A stretch of DNA of 64,000 bases from Solitalea agri. Its GTDB lineage: Bacteria; Bacteroidota; Bacteroidia; Sphingobacteriales; Sphingobacteriaceae. The notes below the pieces were generated by a model, which saw nothing but the letters and a program-made list of their open reading frames with translations, searched no databases and was not told the DNA's origin. Below are positions 27,146 through 36,940 of the stretch, piece by piece. Each line of letters begins with the position of its first letter. Positions within the stretch are counted from its first letter, which is position 1. The position numbers were made by a program, and so were the translations under genes. The stretch is taken from assembly GCF_023914155.1 (NCBI RefSeq), contig NZ_JAMWYS010000003.1:124001-188000 (forward strand). The letters are read 5' to 3'.

Positions 27146-28747
27146 CTATACAGACTGGATTTTCATAATTTGAGCTTCAAAATCGTCGTTAATTACCAAT
27201 GATTTTTTCTTTATGCGGGTTTTATAGGCGTAAATAGTATTCACCGAGTAATCCAAAATTTTAGCAATACGGTCATTATCGGTAATGCCAATTCTAATTA
27301 ATGCAAAAATGCGGAGTTCAGCATTCATTAATTGGCCATCTTCCAGCTTGATTTTATCTTCATCTTTCAATAGAGCATTAAAGCCTGAAACGAAATTCGG
27401 GAACAGTTTTAGGAATACTTTATCAAAGCTTAGGAATAAACCTTCGCGCTCCTTATGCAGATCAACTTTTGATAAAGTGCTTTTAAGATCATCGCCTTTA
27501 CCTAATAAAAGCTTCTGTTCAATTGATTTTTTAAAGCGTTCTAGCTTATCAATGTATTCAGAACAGATGTTAAAGTAGTAAACAATATATTCGTCTTTAA
27601 TTTTATTGGCCTCCTTCAACAAATCATTGGTATGCTGAAGGCTGGCATTAGCCATTTTAATAATCTTATCAGCTGCTTTTAGCTTTTTAAGCTGACGAAT
27701 GGTGATGAAAATAAAGGCAACAACGGCTAGGAAAAGAACAGTTGCAAGTATAGAGTAAACTAACAGCAATTTCCGTTGATGTTCAACTGTGCTTAGCTGC
27801 TGTCCTTCAATAATCGGCAAAATGGCCCCAATCTGTATTTCCCGGTGACGGGCACCATAATAGGTGGCATCGGCCAAAGCCTGCTTAATATACTGATAGG
27901 CTGTTTGGGTATCTCCTTTTTTGTATAAAATATCTGCCAGATTTAAAATCGCTACCGTTTCCTTGGTTGCAGATTTCACGTCGGCGATGGCTGCTTTTAC
28001 CAATAACTCTATCGATTCTTTTTCATGACCAGAGTTGGCATAGATAAAACTCAAACTGCTAGCATTAATTGCGTATTGATGGGGAGTTAGATTTTTAAAC
28101 TTTAAAATTTGCTCATAATTTTGAGTAGCTCCTTCCATATCACCATTTCGAAGGTTTTTTAGTCCCTGTAATGAGAGATAGTCATAAGAGTTCTTATTGC
28201 AGATGGCCATTGCCGAGTCGGCTAGCGCATTACCTTGTTGATTATAATTGATTGTATAGTATTTGTCTTTATGAAAATCGGCTAAATCGAAATAATAGCG
28301 TGCAAATAATGAGTAATACTCCACTTTTGCTTGTTTCGTCAACTCATTAGGATGAATCGACTGTAACACATCAAAGGTCTCTTTAAACATGCCCGATGAA
28401 AGCAAAATAAACCCCAGCTTAAGTTTCACCTCTTCTGTTTTCTGCTTATCGTTAATTTGTAATGAAACCTCCTGAAGTTTTTTAGCATAACAAAATGCCG
28501 AATCATAATTAAAGGTTTTGTATTCTTCGTATAAATCGGAACAAACAGCATAAAGGCGTGCCGCTGTTAACTCTGAGCCTTTCTCAAGCTCGTTTTTAGT
28601 TTGCTCAATCCTTTTGAGCTTGATCGATTCATACGCTGATTTCTTCTCTAAAGCATTATTCAACTCTTTGAATAGGCTATCGGTGGTATCGGCAAAAACG
28701 GTTTGTGAGCATAAAAGTCCGACAGCGAGAAAAAACAAATACTTCAT
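27146..28747 (-). CDS. SusR-like membrane transcriptional regulator (DUF6377 type)
   Basis: I start this protein at the ATG at 28747, giving 533 residues. It has a signal peptide (MKYLFFLAVGLLCS to FAD), a periplasmic region of about 300 residues made of TPR-like helices, and one membrane helix at 327-350. A cytoplasmic coiled coil follows, then a C-terminal LuxR-like helix-turn-helix (RIAKILDYSVNTIYAYKTRIKKKS). This is the plan of Bacteroides SusR, which senses maltose in the periplasm and turns on the sus genes. It sits directly upstream of susC on the same strand, 220 bases away. Confidence 0.88.
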   Translation of the reverse strand: MKYLFFLAVGLLCSQTVFADTTDSLFKELNNALEKKSAYESIKLKRIEQTKNELEKGSELTAARLYAVCSDLYEEYKTFNYDSAFCYAKKLQEVSLQINDKQKTEEVKLKLGFILLSSGMFKETFDVLQSIHPNELTKQAKVEYYSLFARYYFDLADFHKDKYYTINYNQQGNALADSAMAICNKNSYDYLSLQGLKNLRNGDMEGATQNYEQILKFKNLTPHQYAINASSLSFIYANSGHEKESIELLVKAAIADVKSATKETVAILNLADILYKKGDTQTAYQYIKQALADATYYGARHREIQIGAILPIIEGQQLSTVEHQRKLLLVYSILATVLFLAVVAFIFITIRQLKKLKAADKIIKMANASLQHTNDLLKEANKIKDEYIVYYFNICSEYIDKLERFKKSIEQKLLLGKGDDLKSTLSKVDLHKEREGLFLSFDKVFLKLFPNFVSGFNALLKDEDKIKLEDGQLMNAELRIFALIRIGITDNDRIAKILDYSVNTIYAYKTRIKKKSLVINDDFEAQIMKIQSV

Positions 28748-28946
28748 ATAATCAATCAAGTGATAAACTGGTTAGAAAAAATTAGAGGCCTAAATTAAAA
28801 TCCTTTTAATAATTCTATTAATATTTTTTTGTTTCAGGTTGATATTTATCATTTACATTATCATGCTTTAACATTAACTTACCTTCATTTCTGATCATCT
28901 TTTTCGAAATTAATTCTAGACGTAAACCCTTTCAACAAATACCTAA

Positions 28947-31460
28947 ATGCAGCAAACACCGCTTCCCGAATCAGGCTTAACCGATGAAGAAGTAATTAAC
29001 TCAAGAAAATTGCATGGAACCAATAAAGCAGAGCATAAAGAATCATCAGGCTTATTGATGGCTTTGAAAGAAGCTGTACTTGAGCCAATGTTTTTGATAC
29101 TTGCTGTTGCCACCTTGTTGTATTTTTTGATGAATGAACCACGTGAAGGCTTCTTCTTGTTGGCAGCCATTGCAATGGTAGCAGCAATATCTATATGGCA
29201 AGATTACAAGAGCCGTACTGCCCTAAATGAATTAAAAAAGCTCACTTCAAACAAAGCCAGTGTGATCAGAAATGGCGAAAGGGTAAGCATTGATATCGAA
29301 GAAATTGTGATCGGGGACTTACTGGTTAGCGAAGAAGGTGATCTGGTAGCTGCCGATGCCATGATCATACAATCAAATGATTTTTCTATCAACGAATCAA
29401 TTTTAACCGGTGAAGCCTTTGCTATACAAAAAAATAGTGACGATGGAAACTCACAACTGTTTCAAGGCACTACGGTAATATCAGGTTTGGCTATTGCCCG
29501 AGTGAATGCTATTGGTTCAAATACCCAATTAGGGAAAATTGGAAAATCCCTTACTACCATAAAAACAGATTACTCTCCGCTCCAAAAGCAAATTCAAAAC
29601 TTTGTTAAAAAGATGGCAATTGCCGGAGTTATTGTATTTGTGTTGATATGTTTGGTCAATTATGTACGCGGAAACAGCATTGCTGAAAGTTTGTTGAAAG
29701 GACTCACATTGGCCATGTCCATTCTTCCCGAAGAAATACCGGTTGCCTTTACCACTTTTATGGCTATTGGAGCCTGGCGCTTAATAAACATGGGTATTGT
29801 TGTTAAACAAACGCAAACCGTTGAGACCTTAGGCTCAGCAACTGTTATTTGCACCGATAAAACCGGAACCATCACCGAAAACAGAATGGAACTCGCTCGG
29901 GTTTATGCATTTAACTCGAAAAAGGTATTTCTTGAGAATGAGTTTAACCAAGCCGATGCAATTACTGTAATTACTTATGCGATGTGGGCCAGTGAGCCAA
30001 TTCCGTTCGACCCAATGGAAAAATCGCTGCATACTGTTTATCAAAAGCTTAGTTCAACTGATGTTCGACCCCAATACAGTATGTATCATGAATATCCTCT
30101 TTCGGGAAAACCTCCAATGATGACGCATATTTTTGAAGATGGATCGAAAAACAGAATTATTGCCACCAAAGGAGCGGTAGAAGCAGTTCTGGCATGTTCC
30201 ATTCTTTCAGAAAAAGAAGCAAACGAGGTAAATCGTATAACACGAGGATTATCGGCGCAGGGTTATCGTGTTTTAGCGGTGGCTACCACCGATTTTTCGC
30301 CTGATACCTTTCCGGAAACGCAACAGGCATTTAAATTCAATTTCATCGGATTAGTGGCATTTTTCGACCCTCCCAAAGAAAACATTAAACAAACCTTTGA
30401 AAGCTTCTATAAAGCTGGCATTAATGTTAAAATAATAACCGGCGACAATGCAGAAACAACAGGAGCTATTGCCCGTTTAACCGGTTTTAAAGGAGTCGAA
30501 AATGCTCTTACCGGAAATGAATTGATGCTATTAAATGATGCCGAAGTACGAGATCGGGTTAAAACTACCAACCTGTTTACCCGAATGTTTCCTGATGCAA
30601 AGCTTAGAATTATTAAAGCGTTGAAAGAAAACAATGAGATCGTGGCAATGACAGGCGACGGCGTAAACGACGGACCAGCCTTAAAAGCAGCGCATATTGG
30701 AATAGCTATGGGTAAAAGAGGCACCGAAATAGCGAAAAAGGCTTCTTCCTTAATTCTCGTAGATGATGACTTAAATAAGATGATCGATGCGGTTGCTATG
30801 GGAAGGAAAATTTATAACAACCTGAAGAAAGCTATTCAATACATCATTTCAATTCATATCCCTATTATTTTAACGGTTTCAATACCTCTTTTTTTAGGAT
30901 GGAAGTTCCCTGCTATTTTCAGTCCGGTTCATGTAATTTTTATGGAACTAATCATGGGACCAACGTGTTCGATTATTTACGAAAACGAACCCATTGAGAA
31001 AAACCTGATGGTGCAAAAACCAAGAAAAATGACAGACACATTCCTTTCTATCAAAGAATTAAGCATAAGCATTTTCCAAGGCCTTATGATTACGGCAGGC
31101 TCACTTTATATCTATCAATTCGGGGTTCACCACCAGTTTAATGAAAACTTAACCCGCACATTGGTATTCACTACATTGATCATCGCCAATGTATTTCTTA
31201 CCCTTTCTAACCGCTCATTTTATTATTCATTTATTTACACATTACGCTACAAAAACAAGCTGATGCCCATTGTAATAGGTGTTACGCTAGCACTCCTATT
31301 CTTCTTATTAAACATTCAATACCTGATCGATCTTTTTCATTTCGAAAAACCCGACAATCAACTTTTGATCAAGAGTTTCTTAATAGGAATGCTCACTGTA
31401 ATACCTTTTGAATTGTACAAGCTTGCAAAACGATTAAAAATTTCGGCCCCAACCAATTAG
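28947..31460 (+). CDS. P2-like cation-transporting P-type ATPase with atypical ion site
   Basis: This 837-residue inner-membrane pump has all catalytic P-type motifs. TGEAF lies in the actuator domain, and CTDKTGT carries the phosphorylated Asp304. The ATP-binding region has a KGA motif, and the hinge is TGDGVNDGPALKAAHIGIAMG. The fourth helix reads PEEIP instead of the calcium-pump PEGLP. Helix 6 reads FMELIMGP where calcium pumps have an N..TD pattern, so calcium is doubtful as the ion. An N-terminal cation-ATPase domain begins GLTDEEVINSRKLHG. There is no metal-binding CxxC head, so it is not a heavy-metal P1B pump. It is followed 60 bases on by fbaB. Confidence 0.9.
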   Translation: MQQTPLPESGLTDEEVINSRKLHGTNKAEHKESSGLLMALKEAVLEPMFLILAVATLLYFLMNEPREGFFLLAAIAMVAAISIWQDYKSRTALNELKKLTSNKASVIRNGERVSIDIEEIVIGDLLVSEEGDLVAADAMIIQSNDFSINESILTGEAFAIQKNSDDGNSQLFQGTTVISGLAIARVNAIGSNTQLGKIGKSLTTIKTDYSPLQKQIQNFVKKMAIAGVIVFVLICLVNYVRGNSIAESLLKGLTLAMSILPEEIPVAFTTFMAIGAWRLINMGIVVKQTQTVETLGSATVICTDKTGTITENRMELARVYAFNSKKVFLENEFNQADAITVITYAMWASEPIPFDPMEKSLHTVYQKLSSTDVRPQYSMYHEYPLSGKPPMMTHIFEDGSKNRIIATKGAVEAVLACSILSEKEANEVNRITRGLSAQGYRVLAVATTDFSPDTFPETQQAFKFNFIGLVAFFDPPKENIKQTFESFYKAGINVKIITGDNAETTGAIARLTGFKGVENALTGNELMLLNDAEVRDRVKTTNLFTRMFPDAKLRIIKALKENNEIVAMTGDGVNDGPALKAAHIGIAMGKRGTEIAKKASSLILVDDDLNKMIDAVAMGRKIYNNLKKAIQYIISIHIPIILTVSIPLFLGWKFPAIFSPVHVIFMELIMGPTCSIIYENEPIEKNLMVQKPRKMTDTFLSIKELSISIFQGLMITAGSLYIYQFGVHHQFNENLTRTLVFTTLIIANVFLTLSNRSFYYSFIYTLRYKNKLMPIVIGVTLALLFFLLNIQYLIDLFHFEKPDNQLLIKSFLIGMLTVIPFELYKLAKRLKISAPTN

Positions 31461-31520
31461 GAACTTTCTTTTAGGAATGATTTTTATGCTAATTTCCATT
31501 ACCAATCAATTATTAAAATT

Positions 31521-32576
31521 ATGACGCTCACAAAAATTAATGACCTATTAGGCGAAAAGGCCGAATTTCTGTTAAACCATCAACCTAAAATTTCAAAAGA
31601 AACTCTTCATCTTCCGGGCCCTGATTTTGTTGACCGGCTTTTTACTGGAAGTAATCGATCAAATCAGGTTTTACGAAGTATTCAAACCCTTTACGGGCAT
31701 GGCCGATTATCTAATACCGGGTATTTATCAATTCTTCCGGTAGATCAGGGAATAGAACATACTGCTGGAGCTTCGTTTTCTCCTAATCCAATTTATTTCG
31801 ATCCGGAGAATATTGTAAAATTGGCTATTGAGAGTGGCTGTAATGCAGTTGCTTCAACTTTTGGAGTATTGGCCTCTATTTCCCGAAAATATGCACATAA
31901 CATCCCTTTTCTGGTTAAGATCAATCATAACGAGCTGCTCACCTATCCCAACAAATTTGATCAGATTTTATTTGGAAGTGTTGAAGATGCCTGGAATATG
32001 GGAGCTGTTGCAGTTGGCGCCACTATTTACTTCGGTTCAGAAGAATCTTCACGTCAAATTATTGAAATTGCTGCGGCATTTGAACGAGCACATGAATTAG
32101 GGATGGCTACAGTTCTTTGGTGTTATGCCCGTAACAATGCCTTTAAGAAAGACGGAATTGATTATCATGTATCGGCTGACATTACCTCACAAGCCAATCA
32201 TTTGGGAGTTACCATCCAGGCTGATATTATCAAACAAAAACTCCCTGAAAACAATGGTGGGTTTACAGCCATCAACTTTTCTAAGAGTAATCCAAAGATG
32301 TATTCCGATTTAAGTTCCGATCATCCAATTGATTTGTGTCGATACCAGGTGCTGAACTGTTATTCCGGAAGGATTGGTTTGATAAACTCAGGAGGAGAAT
32401 CTAAAGGTGCGAGTGATATGGCCGAGGCAGTTTCAACTGCTATCATCAATAAGCGAGCTGCCGGACAAGGACTGATCATGGGCCGTAAAGCCTTCCAACG
32501 ACCAATGAAAGAAGGAATTGAATTACTGAATGCTGTGCAGGATGTTTATTTGAATAAAGAAATTACGATTGCGTAA
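31521..32576 (+). CDS. fbaB: Class I fructose-bisphosphate aldolase (FbaB/DhnA type)
   Basis: This Schiff-base aldolase splits fructose-1,6-bisphosphate in glycolysis. The 351 residues match the E. coli FbaB length (350). They share blocks such as [43 protein letters not shown] with the likely catalytic lysine, and [11 protein letters not shown] class II aldolase gene is also present at 44.1 kb, so the organism has both kinds. The two could serve different directions or conditions, which is inference. Confidence 0.95.
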   Translation: MTLTKINDLLGEKAEFLLNHQPKISKETLHLPGPDFVDRLFTGSNRSNQVLRSIQTLYGHGRLSNTGYLSILPVDQGIEHTAGASFSPNPIYFDPENIVKLAIESGCNAVASTFGVLASISRKYAHNIPFLVKINHNELLTYPNKFDQILFGSVEDAWNMGAVAVGATIYFGSEESSRQIIEIAAAFERAHELGMATVLWCYARNNAFKKDGIDYHVSADITSQANHLGVTIQADIIKQKLPENNGGFTAINFSKSNPKMYSDLSSDHPIDLCRYQVLNCYSGRIGLINSGGESKGASDMAEAVSTAIINKRAAGQGLIMGRKAFQRPMKEGIELLNAVQDVYLNKEITIA

Positions 32577-32594
32577 AAATGTCTGGAGAAAGTA

Positions 32595-32836
32595 CAATAT
32601 TCAGCGGTAATCTACGCGATCAGCGGATGTATATTCTCCCGCAGATAACGCTGATTACCGCTGATCACATAGAAATCCTATTTGAGCTTAATACATTATT
32701 TCTGCGAAAATCTGCGCGATCAGCGGGAGTATATTTCTCCTCAGATAACGCTGATTATCGCTAATCAAATAGAAATCTTATTTAAGATTAAGTCATTATT
32801 TCTGCGAAAATCTACGCGATCAGCGGGAGGTATATT
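32595..32836. repeat. Tandem repeat of about 100 bases made of palindromic units
   Basis: A unit of 100-101 bases is repeated about 2.4 times after fbaB. The word AATCTrCGCGATCAGCGG recurs at 32608, 32709 and 32809. Inside each unit a left arm CAGCGGTAATC and a right arm GATTACCGCTG form an imperfect hairpin of about 25 bases with an 11-base loop. CGATCAGCG words like these are common as dispersed intergenic repeats in this phylum. No gene is credible here, although one short open frame crosses it. Confidence 0.85.
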
Positions 32837-32893
32837 TTACTATAGATTGCACTTATAGGTAATGATTCGAGATAATCGGGTATGAATGCTTAC

Positions 32894-33358
32894 CTATTTA
32901 TTAATTTCTTCTTTCAATTTATTATTAATATCAACAATCATTTCGCTTGAGAAATTATCTTTTAGCGAATTCAACCTAAACATTGGCCCCCATTTCTTTT
33001 CAAATATGATTGTATACGTCCTTTTACCAAACCAATTGAAACTACTCATTTGATAAATAAGTTCTTCAAACTGAAAGTTTATTGAATCCTTACCTACAAA
33101 AGGCCTATAATAATTAATAGTAAGTATTTTCTTTTCCCGATCAACAATAACCTCTTCAATACGGTCCTTTCTAAGTTCAGTTATAATACTTACCAGAAAA
33201 ACTCCGCCGCTTATATGGATTTTTTCATAAACCGAAACTCCCAATCTATAAAGCAATACATTGACACAAAAAATAACACAAAGAGAAATTGCCATATTAA
33301 CTAGCAAATAGAGGTAAAATTTATATCTGGATGGTGTTAAGGTTAGGTAGATACTCAT
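32894..33358 (-). CDS. Hypothetical membrane protein
   Basis: I start it at the ATG at 33358 (MSIYLTLTPSRYKFY), giving 154 residues. It has two hydrophobic segments, at about 14-37 and 46-58, and a C-terminal cytoplasmic-looking domain rich in basic and aromatic residues (YTIIFEKKWGPMFRL). The profile resembles small PH-like membrane proteins, but I recognise no family. It follows an exported hydrolase on the same strand after 23 bases and may share its transcript. Confidence 0.6.
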   Translation of the reverse strand: MSIYLTLTPSRYKFYLYLLVNMAISLCVIFCVNVLLYRLGVSVYEKIHISGGVFLVSIITELRKDRIEEVIVDREKKILTINYYRPFVGKDSINFQFEELIYQMSSFNWFGKRTYTIIFEKKWGPMFRLNSLKDNFSSEMIVDINNKLKEEINK

Positions 33359-33381
33359 ATAATTACAAATAAACCTATTAA

Positions 33382-34797
33382 CTATCTGATTATTTCCTGT
33401 TTCAACCAATCCCCTAATAATTGCAAAGCCTTTGGTGAAAAGGTTTCCTCTAACGTACTGTATTCATCAACAGTTCCCTTATTGGCTGTTTGGAACAAAT
33501 GATTTAAACCTTCCATGGCTGCAAAAGTGCAGCGTTTATTTCCTCCTTTATCAAGTGCATTTTTCAGCGCTTCCAAATTTTCTTTGTAATAAACCTGAAT
33601 ATCTTTTGTACCATTCATGGCCAAAACCGGGCATTTAACTTTTTCTAAATAAGGTTTCGGGTCGAAGTTTACAAAGGCAGAAAACCAGGGAGAAAGCCAT
33701 ACACGAATCCGGCTTCGTACAAAAGCATCTTCAGATGGAAAGGCGGTTTTCTCTACTTCCGAAACTTTTGTCCAGTGACGCTCAAAAATCGGCTTCAGCT
33801 CCATTGCTTTAGCTAATGAATCTTTAGAAGATGCTAAAACCTCTGCACTCTCTTTGATTGTTTGCAGTTCGGCATCAATACGTTCTTTCCCAATATTATT
33901 GGCTTCTAAAATTTGTCGATTTTGTGTTTGGAGCACCTCTACGCCTTTTACTCCAGGGCCAGCTAATAGGACAATTAAAGCTATATCTTTTGATTTTGAA
34001 GCAATCATCGGAGCAATATACCCACCTTCACTATGCCCTATTAAAATGATCTTTTTTGCATCAACATCGGTTCTGGTCTTTAAATAGTCAATTCCTGCCA
34101 CCACATCACCAGCGAAATTATATAACGAAGAATTGGCAAAACTGCCCGTAGATTTCCCAAAACCACGATCGTCAAATCGCAATACGGCAAAACCCTGTTT
34201 TGTAAGATAATCGGCTATTACCAGAAAAGGCTTATGCCCGCTAATATTTTCATCCCTATCCTGTGGACCAGAACCTGAAATGAGTACTACAACAGGGTAT
34301 TTTCCTTCTTTTTGCGGACGGCTAAAAGTTCCCGACAGGTTAACCTTATCCTTCGAATTCGTAAAGCTTACGGCTTCGGAATGATAAGCAAACGGAGGCA
34401 ATGGTTCTTGCGGAAAATGTTTTTCAGCAACCTCTTTAGATTCGTTCCTGCTTAAATTCAACTCTTTTACCAAACCTCCTTGAGAAAATTTACCTTCAAT
34501 GATCTGTTTATCTTCTGAATAGATACCCGAATAAGTAAAACCGATCCTATTAATTTTCAATTTGAGTGTATCGGCCTTCAAATTAATTTCATCAACCTCA
34601 ATACCGTATGCTTTTTGATCTGGACTGTCCATGGTTGCTTTCAATAAGCCGGCTTCATTACTTATGTGAAAGTCGATACGGAGCTGTATACCTACATTAA
34701 CCGCACCATGCCACGTTCCGGCAATGGTATTATTTTGTGCCCAAGCATGGTTAAAAAAAACAGCAACTAAGGCAATAAGGAATAAGGTCTTTTTCAT
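33382..34797 (-). CDS. Exported alpha/beta hydrolase
   Basis: The 471-residue protein has a signal peptide (MKKTLFLIALVAVFFNHAWAQ) and is likely periplasmic. An N-terminal beta domain of about 110 residues (IAGTWHGAVNVG) precedes an alpha/beta-hydrolase domain. Marks of the latter are VVVLISGSGPQDRDEN, LRFDDRGFGKSTG, the nucleophile elbow GHSEGGYIAPM, an acid residue in MNGTKDIQV and a histidine in AAMEGLNHLFQ. Similar proteins are annotated as serine aminopeptidase S33-like or acyl-peptidase-type enzymes; the substrate is unknown. A GNAT gene lies 17 bases upstream. Confidence 0.88.
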   Translation of the reverse strand: MKKTLFLIALVAVFFNHAWAQNNTIAGTWHGAVNVGIQLRIDFHISNEAGLLKATMDSPDQKAYGIEVDEINLKADTLKLKINRIGFTYSGIYSEDKQIIEGKFSQGGLVKELNLSRNESKEVAEKHFPQEPLPPFAYHSEAVSFTNSKDKVNLSGTFSRPQKEGKYPVVVLISGSGPQDRDENISGHKPFLVIADYLTKQGFAVLRFDDRGFGKSTGSFANSSLYNFAGDVVAGIDYLKTRTDVDAKKIILIGHSEGGYIAPMIASKSKDIALIVLLAGPGVKGVEVLQTQNRQILEANNIGKERIDAELQTIKESAEVLASSKDSLAKAMELKPIFERHWTKVSEVEKTAFPSEDAFVRSRIRVWLSPWFSAFVNFDPKPYLEKVKCPVLAMNGTKDIQVYYKENLEALKNALDKGGNKRCTFAAMEGLNHLFQTANKGTVDEYSTLEETFSPKALQLLGDWLKQEIIR

Positions 34798-34814
34798 GGT
34801 AAAGGTGAAGGGAA

Positions 34815-35237
34815 TTATTTTAATATCATTTTATAGTGTCCAATTCCAGCTTCTTCAAACCTTTCTCCTTCGGTCACAAAATTATGTTTAAGGTATAAGC
34901 CTACAGCTGACTCCTGTGAGTGTAAATAAATCTTCTTTCCATCTTTAGGAATATCTTCTAACACTTTGATCACTAATGCCGAACCAACCCCATGACCCCT
35001 GGCATCAGCAATAACAGCAAATCGTTGCAGCTTATAACCTTCATTGGTTTCTATCCAACGTGCAGCACCCACATGTTTACCGTCCAAATCAGCAAGGTAG
35101 TGAGTTGCTCCTTCATCGTCATAGTCATCATACTCTAAATCAGCTGGAACGCCTTGTTCTTCAACAAAAACATTTCTCCTGATCTTAAAAACTTCTTCCA
35201 GATCGGTACGCGAATGAGCTTGCTTTACTGTTATCAT
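34815..35237 (-). CDS. GNAT family N-acetyltransferase
   Basis: This small cytoplasmic acetyltransferase has 140 residues. Its acetyl-CoA loop is RGHGVGSALVIKVLE near residues 80-94, preceded by the strand KLQRFAVIADA. The N-terminal FKIRRNVFVEEQGVP is typical of the ElaA-like and YjcF-like branch. The substrate is not known. It precedes the exported hydrolase on the same strand by 17 bases. Confidence 0.88.
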   Translation of the reverse strand: MITVKQAHSRTDLEEVFKIRRNVFVEEQGVPADLEYDDYDDEGATHYLADLDGKHVGAARWIETNEGYKLQRFAVIADARGHGVGSALVIKVLEDIPKDGKKIYLHSQESAVGLYLKHNFVTEGERFEEAGIGHYKMILK

Positions 35238-35392
35238 GGCTTAAAAATATAAAAATTGGACGCTTTATCTTCAGGTTACACCATAAAAAACTCGACAACT
35301 ATAACTCTCAACTTCATATTTTCCTTTTCCTAGAATTCGCATTAATTGTAATGAATTTATATCCCTTATTGAATTCCAGGAAAACAAGTCAA

Positions 35393-35418
35393 AAAGAAAA
35401 CCGTCACAAGTGACGGCT
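35393..35418 (-). terminator. Terminator after the MFS transporter gene
   Basis: CCGTCA (35401-35406) and TGACGG (35411-35416) close a CAAG loop. On the minus strand TTTTCTTTTTG follows. Confidence 0.75.
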
Positions 35419-35453
35419 TCCTACCAATTATTCAATAAACTTATGAAGTTTCA

Positions 35454-36764
35454 CTATTTAGCTTCGTCAACATCGTCGACAAAAAGGACAAGCAATGAAG
35501 CCAATATCATCAGGCCTCCTCCTAATACTAACGTATAGATAGCATGGCCACCGAAAACATGTTTGGTAAGGTATCCCAATAACACTGCACTGATTATCTG
35601 TGGAATTACGATAAAGAAGTTAAAAACCCCCATAAAGAATCCCATTTTCTTAACTGGTAAAGAGCCTGCCAGAATTGCATATGGCATGGATAAGATACTT
35701 GACCAGGCAAGCCCTACTCCTAACATTGATACCAATAAAAGCTTAGGATCATTGATAAAGAAAACCGAGATCAATCCAATACCACCAGCAAGCAATGAAA
35801 TAGCATGTACTTGTTTCCTACTCATTGATTTTGCCAACATAGGTAACAAGAAAGCCATAACTGCAGCAAAACCATTATAGGCGGCAAAACAAACCCCAAC
35901 CCAATCAGCACCTTCGTTATAGGCAGCCGATGTGGTATCGGTGGTACCATAAATTGAACTGGTCACTGCAGAGGTAGTGTAGATCCACATAGCAAACAAG
36001 CCAATCCAGGTAAAAAACTGAACAATTGCCAACTGTTTCATGGTTTTTGGCATTGAAAGAACATCTTTAATAAATGATCCTTTTTCTTCAACCATCTCTT
36101 GCGCCGCATAACTTTCAAATTGTTCAGGAGGATACTCCTTCGTATTTCCAACCGTCCATAAAACTGCAGCAAGAAAAACTATTGAGCCTAAATAAAATGA
36201 ATACTTAACAGTTTCAGGAATTTCACCTACACCAGCAGTATTTGACATACCAAACACATTATGGAGCAGATAGGGCAAGGCTGACGCTATTACAGCACCA
36301 AGGCCAATAAAGAAGCTTTGCATAGCAAAACCAACGGTACGTTGAGATGATGGCAACATATCGCCTACAAGGGCCCTGAAAGGTTCCATTGAAATGTTAA
36401 TTGAAGCATCCAGGATCAATAAACAGCCGGCAGCCATCCATAAAACCGATGAATTTGGCATTATGAATAAAGCGAAGGATGATAAAATGGCACCAAGCAA
36501 AAAATAAGGCTTTCTGCGCCCCAATCGCCCCCAGGTGTTATCGCTCATATAACCAATCAGGGGTTGAACAAGTAATCCTGCTAAAGGGGCAAAAATCCAA
36601 AGAATTGGAATGTCATCCACTTTGGCTCCTAGCGTTTCAAAAATACGGCTGACATTTGCGTTTTGTAAGGCAAAGCCAAACTGAATTCCTAAAAAACCGA
36701 AACTCATGTTCCAGATTTGCCAAAATGTGAGTTTTGGTTTTTCTACTAATACTTTTACACTCAT
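35454..36764 (-). CDS. MFS sugar transporter, likely maltose/maltodextrin
   Basis: The 436-residue inner-membrane protein has 12 hydrophobic segments. It also has the SLC45/sucrose-transporter type marks: PLIGYMSDNTWGRLGRRKPYF between helices 2 and 3, and NISMEPFRALVGDMLP in helix 4. Such carriers are proton symporters for disaccharides. It lies in a run with two amylases, a maltose phosphorylase-type enzyme and beta-phosphoglucomutase, so maltose is the likely substrate. The spacer of 176 bases before the next gene shows no clear signal beyond AT-rich sequence. Confidence 0.88.
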   Translation of the reverse strand: MSVKVLVEKPKLTFWQIWNMSFGFLGIQFGFALQNANVSRIFETLGAKVDDIPILWIFAPLAGLLVQPLIGYMSDNTWGRLGRRKPYFLLGAILSSFALFIMPNSSVLWMAAGCLLILDASINISMEPFRALVGDMLPSSQRTVGFAMQSFFIGLGAVIASALPYLLHNVFGMSNTAGVGEIPETVKYSFYLGSIVFLAAVLWTVGNTKEYPPEQFESYAAQEMVEEKGSFIKDVLSMPKTMKQLAIVQFFTWIGLFAMWIYTTSAVTSSIYGTTDTTSAAYNEGADWVGVCFAAYNGFAAVMAFLLPMLAKSMSRKQVHAISLLAGGIGLISVFFINDPKLLLVSMLGVGLAWSSILSMPYAILAGSLPVKKMGFFMGVFNFFIVIPQIISAVLLGYLTKHVFGGHAIYTLVLGGGLMILASLLVLFVDDVDEAK

Positions 36765-36940
36765 AATTAGATTGTTTAGGTTAGCAGAAAATAGCTATTG
36801 ACATCGCCTTAATTCCCCACAACTATAATCTTTGCTACTTACTGCTTAATGATAAATTGGTTATTATTTGTTTAAATCTGATAGTTTAGATTTTCTGAAA
36901 TGGTCGAGGCTTCAGCTTCCTATCAACTATCATTTGTTGT

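Noticed and set aside
30407-30724. Minus-strand frame inside the P-type ATPase gene
   Set aside because: It is the shadow of the conserved TGDGVNDG region and shows no independent signal.
32579-32764. Short frame across the tandem repeat
   Set aside because: It encodes only repeat-derived residues and is not protein-like.
32595-32836. CRISPR-like array
   Set aside because: The units are contiguous 100-base copies with no variable spacers, and no cas gene is in the window.
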